Positions 1 to 4,782 of a DNA stretch of 8,975 bases are shown here, piece after piece. The notes under the pieces were generated by a model, which worked only from the letters and a program-made list of their open reading frames with translations, had not been told where the DNA came from and searched no databases. This stretch comes from Gammaproteobacteria bacterium (GTDB lineage: Bacteria; Pseudomonadota; Gammaproteobacteria; UBA6429; Thiohalophilaceae): assembly GCA_024641445.1 (NCBI GenBank), contig JAHEDA010000086.1, positions 1 through 8,975 of the forward strand, written 5' to 3'. The first letter of the stretch is position 1. Each line of letters begins with the position of its first letter. The position numbers and the translations under genes were made by a program.

Positions 1-1047
1 AGCGCCATTCAGGGTCGCCATGCGCAGGACCATCTCGGCCGGCACCGCGCTAGCATCTCCGGCGACGGCCTTGGCCAGCAGGGCGGCGGTGCGCATCTCA
101 CCAAACATGTCGAGGTCATTGTTACTGGCGGCACCGTCGGTGCCGAGCGCGACATTGATTCCGGCCTTGAGAAGTTTATCGACGGGGCAGAAACCACTCG
201 CCAGTTTGAGATTGGATTCCGGGCAGTGCACCACATGGGCCGCGTGGGCGGCATAGTCGGCGATTTCGGCATCCGTTAATTGGGTCATGTGTACACCCAC
301 CATATAAGGCGAGAGTAGGCCAAGCTGCTTCAGGCGGGAGAGAGGCCGCTGGCGGGTTTCCTGCAGGGCCTGCTCCACCTCAAAGGCGGTCTCGTGGATG
401 TGCATATGCACGGGGATGTTCAGCTCCTCCACCAGGGTCACGATACGCTGTAAGGGTTCGTCGGCAACGGTGTAGGGGGCGTGGGGGGCAAAGGCCGTGC
501 GCACGAGTGGGTGGTTACGCAATTGGTCGTGCAGGTCCAGGCCCTTAGTGATGTACTCGTCGGCATTCTGGGCCCAGGCCGAGGGGAAATTGATCACGAT
601 GAGTCCCACCACGGCGCGCATCCCGGTCTCTTCGGCGGCGCGGGCGGTCTCTTCCGGGAAGAAGTACATGTCATTAAAACAGGTGGTACCGCTACGCAGC
701 ATCTCGGCACAGGCCAGTAGGCTGCCGTCACGGACAAATTCGGCGCTGACCCATTTTTGCTCCGCCGGCCAGATGTGATTGTTGAGCCAGTCCATCAGGG
801 GCAAGTCATCGGCCAGGCCGCGCATCAGGCTCATGGCGGCGTGGCCATGGGCGTTGACGAGCCCAGGTAACAGGGCATGTTTATCCAGGTGAAGGACGTT
901 TTCAGCCCGGTATTTACCCGCCTCATTGGAGGCAAGGACCTCCACAATGCGTCCGGCATGGATCGCAACAGAGTAGTTTTCCCAAACAGTGCCATGTGGC
1001 TCGATGGGAATCACCCAGCGGGCATGTATTAAAGTGTCGATCTTCAT
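1..1047 (-). CDS. mtaD: 5'-methylthioadenosine / S-adenosylhomocysteine deaminase, TRZ/ATZ amidohydrolase family (C-terminus cut by window edge)
   Basis: Cytosolic zinc-dependent deaminase that would convert 5'-methylthioadenosine (and perhaps S-adenosylhomocysteine) to the inosine derivative. The reverse strand is open from ATG at 1047 to base 1, giving 349 residues. Family members are usually about 440 residues, so roughly 90 C-terminal residues lie beyond the left edge. Visible signatures of the amidohydrolase barrel are the HGH metal pair at 67-69 after PGLVNA, HIHET with metal His216 and catalytic Glu219, the histidine in GVHMTQL (253), HCPESNLKL (274-282), and the metal Asp304 in GTDGAASNN. 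No good Shine-Dalgarno sequence precedes the ATG, but the N-terminus MKIDTLIHARWVIP is typical of the family. The gene is divergent from mtnA, whose substrate lies further along the same salvage route; the same pairing is known in Pseudomonas aeruginosa. Base composition is GC-rich, unlike the polysaccharide genes. Substrate choice (MTA, SAH or both) cannot be read from sequence. Confidence 0.93.
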   Translation of the reverse strand, partial: MKIDTLIHARWVIPIEPHGTVWENYSVAIHAGRIVEVLASNEAGKYRAENVLHLDKHALLPGLVNAHGHAAMSLMRGLADDLPLMDWLNNHIWPAEQKWVSAEFVRDGSLLACAEMLRSGTTCFNDMYFFPEETARAAEETGMRAVVGLIVINFPSAWAQNADEYITKGLDLHDQLRNHPLVRTAFAPHAPYTVADEPLQRIVTLVEELNIPVHMHIHETAFEVEQALQETRQRPLSRLKQLGLLSPYMVGVHMTQLTDAEIADYAAHAAHVVHCPESNLKLASGFCPVDKLLKAGINVALGTDGAASNNDLDMFGEMRTAALLAKAVAGDASAVPAEMVLRMATLNGA

Positions 1048-1151
1048 CGCGCAAGAGTAATGGGAACAGCCTGATCCGACAAGTGGACGATTGGACACCG
1101 GCAAATTTACGCTACTTGTGAAAAATCATCTTGGCATGTATCGTTCGCACT
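1048..1151. other. Divergent intergenic region between mtaD and mtnA
   Basis: These 104 bases separate the two divergent start codons and must hold the promoters for both genes unless transcription enters from elsewhere. I see no hexamer pair with good spacing on either strand, no strong Shine-Dalgarno for either start, no riboswitch-like fold and no clear inverted repeat. If mtnA instead starts at the upstream TTG (1131), the spacer is 83 bases. Confidence 0.5.
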
Positions 1152-2201
1152 ATGATCAAGCATGACTCGATTCGAGCAGTACGCTGGCAGGATGATCACC
1201 TGGACCTGCTCGATCAGCGTTTGCTTCCTCAGCAGCAAAAACTACTTTCATGCACGACCGCCCAAGAGACTGCCGACGCCATCCGCAATATGGTCGTTCG
1301 CGGTGCCCCGGCGATAGGGATAACCGCCGCGTATGGTGTGGTGTTGGCGGCGATTCAACACCAAAAGAAGTCGGCTGAGGCCTGGCAGGCGGCAATGCAT
1401 GCTGAAATTGGCACATTATCTGCATCCCGTCCTACGGCCGTCAATTTATCGTGGGCGTTAAAGCGGATGCAACGTTCCATGGAGACGATCACGGGTGACC
1501 CGGTGCCTGCATTATTGGCCGAAGCCCATACGATTCTTGAAGAAGATATAGTAGCCAATCGGCGCATGGGCGAGCTGGGTGCGGAATTGATTGAAGAGGG
1601 TTCGGGTGTGCTGACCCATTGCAATACCGGTTCGCTTGCCACGGGTGGATATGGCACAGCGCTGGGGGTTATTCGTACTGCCTATGCCCAGGGCAAGATT
1701 TGCCAGGTCTTCGCTGACGAAACGAGACCCTGGCTACAAGGAGCGCGACTGACTGCATGGGAGTTAGTACAGGATGGTATACCGGTACAACTTAATACCG
1801 ATAGCGCTGCGGCTTGGTTGATGAAACAGGGGAAAGTGCAATGGGTCATCGTCGGGGCAGACCGCATTGCTGCGAATGGAGACACCGCCAATAAAATTGG
1901 GACTTATAATTTGGCTGTTACGGCAAAATATCATGGTGTAAAAGTTATGGTGGTGGCACCAACCTCGACCATTGATATGGCAATTTCGAGTGGTGAGGAA
2001 ATTCCCATCGAAACTCGTCCGGATAGTGAGCTCCTCGAATGGAATGGGCAACGTATTGCGGCCGAAGGTGCTAATGCGTGGAATCCAGTCTTCGATGTAA
2101 CCCCGATTGATTTGATCGATGTGATTGTGACAGATAAGGGTATGTTTGGGAAATCACAAGTGCAGAAAACTACGAACGGGATGGATGGAGGTCTAGGATA
2201 A
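1152..2201 (+). CDS. mtnA: S-methyl-5-thioribose-1-phosphate isomerase
   Basis: Converts 5-methylthioribose 1-phosphate to 5-methylthioribulose 1-phosphate in the methionine salvage pathway (cytosol). The product is 349 residues, the normal length. Family signatures in order are LDQRLLPQ (22-29), VVRGAPAIGITAAYG (48-62), THCNTGSLATGGYGTAL (155-171), ADETRPWLQGARLTAWEL (188-205), and VGADRIAANGDTANKIGTYNLA (234-255). Cys157 and Asp237 are 80 residues apart, the same spacing as the catalytic Cys160/Asp240 of the Bacillus subtilis enzyme. ATG 1152 is preferred; an in-frame TTG at 1131 would add seven residues (MACIVRT) with no better ribosome site. In P. aeruginosa mtnA is followed by gyrA; here a polysaccharide cluster follows, so this is the boundary of a variable region. 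Its partner mtaD is divergent. Confidence 0.96.
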   Translation: MIKHDSIRAVRWQDDHLDLLDQRLLPQQQKLLSCTTAQETADAIRNMVVRGAPAIGITAAYGVVLAAIQHQKKSAEAWQAAMHAEIGTLSASRPTAVNLSWALKRMQRSMETITGDPVPALLAEAHTILEEDIVANRRMGELGAELIEEGSGVLTHCNTGSLATGGYGTALGVIRTAYAQGKICQVFADETRPWLQGARLTAWELVQDGIPVQLNTDSAAAWLMKQGKVQWVIVGADRIAANGDTANKIGTYNLAVTAKYHGVKVMVVAPTSTIDMAISSGEEIPIETRPDSELLEWNGQRIAAEGANAWNPVFDVTPIDLIDVIVTDKGMFGKSQVQKTTNGMDGGLG

Positions 2202-2298
2202 ACAGCTGCATATTCGTTATAAATGATTACTTGAAGATATGCATGTGGTTGAACAGGACTGTTTTTTGCTGAGAGAGTTGGCTGATGAGGTTGTGTAA
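2202..2298 (+). other. mtnA-wzz spacer, possible weak promoter
   Basis: This 97-base gap marks the change from the GC-richer salvage genes to AT-rich polysaccharide genes. TATAAA at 2218-2223 resembles a -10 box but has no convincing -35 at 16-18 bases upstream. AACAGGACTGTT followed by T residues (2252-2266) could form only a four-base-pair hairpin, too weak to call a terminator. GAGG at 2287-2290 is a usable Shine-Dalgarno eight bases before the wzz ATG. Confidence 0.35.
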
Positions 2299-3417
2299 AT
2301 GTTGGAACATACGAAGTACGATGCGCGCGAGATGAATGATGAGATTTCACTTTATGATTTGTACAATTTTATTGTTGAGAATAAATTGATTCTTATATCA
2401 AGTGCGGCGGTGGCACTAATTGTTGCGATTGTATATCTAATTGTTATTCCGTCAACTTTTGAGGCTAAGCTGCGACTCTTTGTGCCAATCGCAAATACGA
2501 TTTATGGTAATGGTCAGTCACAGTCACAGTCACAGCCACAGCCACAGCCACAGCCACAGCCACAGCTTTCATTGAGCGAGCCCGATAGTCGATTTACAAT
2601 TTTTGATACAAAAGATGTGTTTCAGGAATTCCAGGCCCAGCTAGCTTCGGTAGAGCAATGGCGACGTTTTGTATTATCCCAATCTGAACTATTCTCTATT
2701 AACGCTAATGGTCAAGATAAGATTATTAAAGATACCCCGTTCAAGCTCAGCAAAGATCAGAACCTTGCAGTAGAGTATGTTGATGTTGCCTATCAAGATA
2801 TTGATGCGGCAAGAACTGCAAATATACTAGCTAAGTATATAAAGTTTGTCAGTACCAATTACGTTGAAAAAAAGTTGCAGGTGGTGAAAGAGAGAATTGA
2901 ACGCCGGGAGCTGAATATTCAGTCTGAGATAGGCGACCTGCGTGATAAAGCTAAATATTCACGTCAGGATGAAATTGAACGCTTACGCAAGAATATCGAG
3001 TTGGCTCGTAGTTTGAATGTTACTGAGAATATGTTAATGCGCTCAGGTGCCGTCTCTCGTGGAGGTGCTGATGTAACCGTTGTGACCGCTCGAGATAGGA
3101 GTCTTGATTATTTGCGCGGAACCAAGGCACTAACTGCTGAACTCGGTGCGCTGGTAAAACGTAAGTCTGATGACGCGTATATCATAGGATTGCGTGATAA
3201 ACAGCTTGAGTCAAAAAGATTACTGAGTCTTCATTTCATACCTGAGAAATTCACGCCGTATTTGCAAGAAGGTGAGGTTATATTACCGCAACATCCTGTT
3301 AAGCCACAGAAGTACTTGATCTTGTTATTGGCTGGAATTCTTGGTGGTTTCGTTGGGATGATTCTGATTTTTCTGAAGAGTGCCCATAAGCCACCTATAT
3401 CTCGTCAGATTGAATGA
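2299..3417 (+). CDS. wzz: Wzz-type polysaccharide co-polymerase / chain-length determinant
   Basis: Inner-membrane protein that would set the modal length of a Wzy-made polysaccharide. The 372-residue product has the standard architecture: a short cytoplasmic N-terminus with DEISLYDLYNFIV (14-26), a first membrane span at about 30-51, a large periplasmic domain with predicted helix and coiled-coil character at about 185-245, a proline-containing motif (ILPQHPVKPQ, 328-337), and a second span at about 339-359. There is no C-terminal tyrosine-kinase domain or Tyr-rich tail. ATG 2299 has GAGG eight bases upstream; Met12 (2332) is an alternative start. The oddity is a Gln-Ser/Gln-Pro stretch at residues 73-89, encoded by a hexanucleotide tandem repeat just after the first span and the first beta-like segment. 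The gene is AT-rich compared with mtnA. An rfaH-like gene follows 13 bases after the stop, so the two are probably co-transcribed. Confidence 0.88.
   Translation: MLEHTKYDAREMNDEISLYDLYNFIVENKLILISSAAVALIVAIVYLIVIPSTFEAKLRLFVPIANTIYGNGQSQSQSQPQPQPQPQPQLSLSEPDSRFTIFDTKDVFQEFQAQLASVEQWRRFVLSQSELFSINANGQDKIIKDTPFKLSKDQNLAVEYVDVAYQDIDAARTANILAKYIKFVSTNYVEKKLQVVKERIERRELNIQSEIGDLRDKAKYSRQDEIERLRKNIELARSLNVTENMLMRSGAVSRGGADVTVVTARDRSLDYLRGTKALTAELGALVKRKSDDAYIIGLRDKQLESKRLLSLHFIPEKFTPYLQEGEVILPQHPVKPQKYLILLLAGILGGFVGMILIFLKSAHKPPISRQIE
2515..2565 (+). repeat. In-frame hexanucleotide tandem repeat inside wzz
   Basis: Three copies of CAGTCA (2515-2532), five copies of CAGCCA (2533-2562) and a final CAG make an uninterrupted 51-base array. 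It encodes (Gln-Ser)3(Gln-Pro)5-Gln at residues 73-89 of the Wzz protein. The two unit types differ by one base (T/C), so the array probably grew by duplication from a single unit. The unit length is a multiple of three, so gain or loss of copies would not shift the frame but would lengthen or shorten a flexible periplasmic linker by two residues per unit. Confidence 0.97.
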
Positions 3418-3430
3418 TGAGTCATCACTG

Positions 3431-3943
3431 ATGTCTACGCAGCAAGCAGGGCGAGAATGGTATCTTCTGTACACCAAATCTCGACAGGAAGTAATGGCGC
3501 GAATGCAGCTTGAGCGCCAGGGTTATACGACTTATCTACCGATGATTAAATATCGTAGAAAATTGCGTGCCCGTACTGGTGAAGTGGTAGAGCCCATGTT
3601 CCCTCGTTATCTTTTTATCCACCTGAATACATCAACTGACAATTGGGGGCCTATTCGTTCAACGCTAGGTGTGAGCAAAGTTGTTTCATTTGGCATGATG
3701 CCTGCGAAGTTGCCGGATAATTTAATTTCGATAATTAAGCAACGGTGTGATGATGAGGGTGTTATACAACTGCTTGAGAGACGAGTATCAATCGGTGATG
3801 TGGTTAGAATTGAAGAAGGACCTTTTTTAGGATATGAAGGGGTTTTTATTGCGCGGACAGGAAAAGAACGCATCGTTCTACTCTTGGATATCGTTGGGAA
3901 CCCTGCGCGGGTTGAAATTCCAGAAAAATATGTGTTATTTTAA
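3431..3943 (+). CDS. rfaH: RfaH-like NusG-family transcription antiterminator
   Basis: Specialised NusG paralogue expected to bind RNA polymerase paused at an ops site and to reduce termination through a long surface-polysaccharide operon. The product is 170 residues (E. coli RfaH is 162). The NGN domain (about 9-105) opens with REWYLLYTKSRQE and has PMFPRYLF (55-62), matching PLFPNYLF of RfaH. The KOW-type C-terminal domain (about 118-168) includes VSIGDVVRIEEGPFLGYEGVF and LLLDIVGN, close in pattern to the RfaH C-terminus. ATG 3431 is chosen because it puts WYLLY at the usual place; an in-frame GTG at 3380 would overlap wzz and add 17 residues foreign to the family. The gene lies 13 bases after wzz and 315 bases before an exact ops element. 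Leu79 sits where I align the ops-contacting Arg73 of E. coli RfaH (TRGVS versus TLGVS). A plain NusG is less likely because housekeeping nusG sits beside secE and ribosomal genes. Confidence 0.88.
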   Translation: MSTQQAGREWYLLYTKSRQEVMARMQLERQGYTTYLPMIKYRRKLRARTGEVVEPMFPRYLFIHLNTSTDNWGPIRSTLGVSKVVSFGMMPAKLPDNLISIIKQRCDDEGVIQLLERRVSIGDVVRIEEGPFLGYEGVFIARTGKERIVLLLDIVGNPARVEIPEKYVLF

Positions 3944-4171
3944 TAGTTTTAAACGTGAATTAATCGCATAAATTGGTTATTAGAAATCCTGGTTTGATGG
4001 GTGGGGGTTAACTGATGATAGAAATGAAACTCACAAGGTGTTGCTTAGATTAATTGAGTTATTCAGTATGGGCAATTTGGTACCGATATTAGACCTTCCC
4101 TTTTTTTGTGGTTAAAAAGCTGCCTGTAAATATGACTTACTGAAAAGTTCTCGATGCTTGTTTTTATTGAT

Positions 4172-4187
4172 AGTACTAGTTAGTACT
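4172..4187. repeat. Perfect 7-2-7 inverted repeat, possible operator
   Basis: AGTACTA-GT-TAGTACT is a perfect inverted repeat with a two-base centre, about 70 bases upstream of ops. TAGTACT also occurs twice as a direct repeat ten bases apart (4171-4177 and 4181-4187), about one helical turn, which suits a dimeric DNA-binding protein. It shares the ACTAGTTA core with the E. coli TrpR operator but lacks that site's length and half-site spacing, so I do not assign TrpR. The stem is too AT-rich to act as a terminator. Confidence 0.45.
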
Positions 4188-4238
4188 GTTCGCAATATGT
4201 GCAATGGTATCGCCCGAGGAATTTTGGTTGCTAGTGTT

Positions 4239-4253
4239 GTGTGATAATCACAC
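4239..4253 (+). promoter_or_regulatory. Palindrome GTGTGAT-A-ATCACAC just upstream of ops, containing an extended -10-like element
   Basis: A perfect seven-base inverted repeat around a single central base ends five bases before ops. Read as DNA it is operator-like; read as RNA it could form a six-base-pair stem with a UAA loop. It also contains TGTGATAAT (4240-4248), which fits an extended -10 (TGN plus GATAAT). No good -35 lies 16-18 bases upstream (TTTTGG/TTGGTT are 13-15 bases away). If it were the promoter, transcription would begin at about 4254-4256, so ops would start within the first few transcribed bases, too early for recruitment to an elongating polymerase. A repressor site or nascent-RNA element is therefore at least as likely. 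Confidence 0.45.
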
Positions 4254-4258
4254 GACAT

Positions 4259-4270
4259 GGCGGTAGCGTG
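4259..4270 (+). promoter_or_regulatory. ops element (RfaH recruitment/pause site)
   Basis: GGCGGTAGCGTG matches the enterobacterial operon polarity suppressor consensus (GGCGGTAGCNTG) at every defined position, on the strand that reads into the cluster. In E. coli the element pauses RNA polymerase and its non-template strand is bound by RfaH. It sits 315 bases after the stop of an rfaH-like gene and 150 bases before the next gene, in a non-coding leader, the usual setting. The upstream part of the enteric JUMPstart sequence is not recognisable. A 12-base match has some chance of arising at random, but orientation, position and the neighbouring rfaH make this very unlikely here. Confidence 0.88.
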
Positions 4271-4420
4271 CCTTTTGGACAGCGGCCACAGACATAACGT
4301 GATTATAAATAATGATTAAATTCTCAGTTAAAGGCTCCTCAACACATTCAAATTGCGTCATTCCGACGAACGACTCCACGACGTAACTCAGCCTACCCAT
4401 AGACACAACCGAGTGCACAC

Positions 4421-4678
4421 ATGCCGGTCCTCACCGAAGAAAATCGCTACCAATTACTGAAATTGCTAGAGCAAAATCCCAGCCTCAACCAGCGGGCATT
4501 GGCGAAGGCGATGGGCCTCAGTCTGGGCAAAACAAATTACTGCCTCAATGCCCTGATTGAAAAAGGGCTGGTGAAAGCCGCCAATTTCAAACGCAGTAAA
4601 ACCAAGATCAATTATGCTTATTTCCTGACACCCAAAGGCCTAAATAGGTGTTCCAAATACCAGATCATATGTCGATAG
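4421..4678 (+). CDS. MarR-type EPS-associated winged-helix regulator, apparently C-terminally truncated
   Basis: Small DNA-binding protein of the type commonly placed first in EPS clusters (MarR family EPS-associated regulator). The 85-residue product starts MPVLTEENRYQLLKLLEQNP and has a clear helix-turn-helix (about 22-50: LNQRALAKAMGLSLGKTNYC then LNALIEKGLV) and a wing with FKRSKTKINYAYFLTPKG (56-73). In relatives, LTPKG leads into a long helix (about 30 more residues, roughly 100-110 in total). Here family-like sequence stops at residue 73, near base 4639, and 12 unrelated residues (LNRCSKYQIICR) precede TAG. I see no continuation in the other plus-strand frames, which suggests a recombination junction or deletion rather than a simple frameshift. 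The DNA-binding half is intact; dimerisation may be impaired. No Shine-Dalgarno is obvious. It is the first gene after ops. It could be a functional short form or a decaying remnant. Confidence 0.75.
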   Translation: MPVLTEENRYQLLKLLEQNPSLNQRALAKAMGLSLGKTNYCLNALIEKGLVKAANFKRSKTKINYAYFLTPKGLNRCSKYQIICR

Positions 4679-4782
4679 CCTAATGCTGGCTGTTTGAATG
4701 CCGTATGCAATTTGACCATTATGAAAATAAAACGGATCTTCCAACTTAAAAGCATTTTGGAAAATTAATTCAAGCGACTTAT
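4679..4782. other. Spacer after the truncated MarR gene
   Basis: AT-rich 104-base gap before the polymerase gene. No promoter or hairpin is evident, and there is no good Shine-Dalgarno before ATG 4783. The reverse strand is open from 4816 down to a TAG at 4640-4642 (58 codons, no ATG or GTG start), covering this whole gap. It could be a gene remnant or chance; see the findings. Confidence 0.4.

Larger units (their letters stand above)
3944..4420 (+). other. 477-base non-coding leader region with ops element and inverted repeats
   Basis: No convincing coding sequence on either strand. The first 220 bases are AT-rich, with a T7 run at 4101-4107 that lacks a stable GC hairpin before it. An inverted repeat lies at 4172-4187, a second palindrome with an extended -10-like sequence at 4239-4253, and ops at 4259-4270. 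The 150 bases between ops and the MarR-like gene would be untranslated leader; they contain an AT-rich patch (TTATAAATAATG, 4303-4314) without a properly spaced -35. The main promoter of the cluster is expected within this stretch, upstream of ops, but I cannot place it with confidence. Confidence 0.75.

Noticed and set aside
481..778. Forward-strand open frames opposite mtaD
   Set aside because: They lie antisense to a clear amidohydrolase gene, overlap each other, and show no domain; they are by-products of GC-rich coding sequence.
1131..1151. TTG start for mtnA
   Set aside because: No Shine-Dalgarno supports it, and the seven added residues do not look like the family's N-terminus; ATG 1152 gives the expected length and catalytic spacing.
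2252..2266. Terminator hairpin AACAGGACTGTT plus T run after mtnA
   Set aside because: At most a four-base-pair AT-containing stem; not stable enough.
1764..2350. Reverse-strand open frames opposite mtnA and the start of wzz
   Set aside because: Shadows of conserved genes with no recognisable product.
3380..3430. Upstream GTG start for the rfaH-like gene
   Set aside because: It lies inside wzz, adds 17 residues not seen in RfaH/NusG proteins, and has no clear ribosome site; ATG 3431 gives the usual N-terminus.
4070..4107. Rho-independent terminator after rfaH (GGG...CCC followed by seven T)
   Set aside because: Only two interrupted three-base-pair stems (GGG/CCC and GGT/ACC) with a large loop precede the T run; too weak to call.
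4172..4187. TrpR operator
   Set aside because: Shares the ACTAGTTA core but is two bases shorter than the trp operator palindrome, which changes half-site spacing; there is also no tryptophan gene nearby.
4240..4252. CRP-like half sites TGTGA and TCACA
   Set aside because: The spacer is three bases (TGTGA-TAA-TCACA) instead of the six of a CRP site, so it cannot place a CRP dimer normally.
4197..4266. Leader peptides: 15-codon frame from 4197 and 20-codon frame from 4204 whose TAG lies inside ops
   Set aside because: Neither has a ribosome binding site, and such short frames are expected by chance; the overlap of the stop with GGTAGC is probably coincidental.
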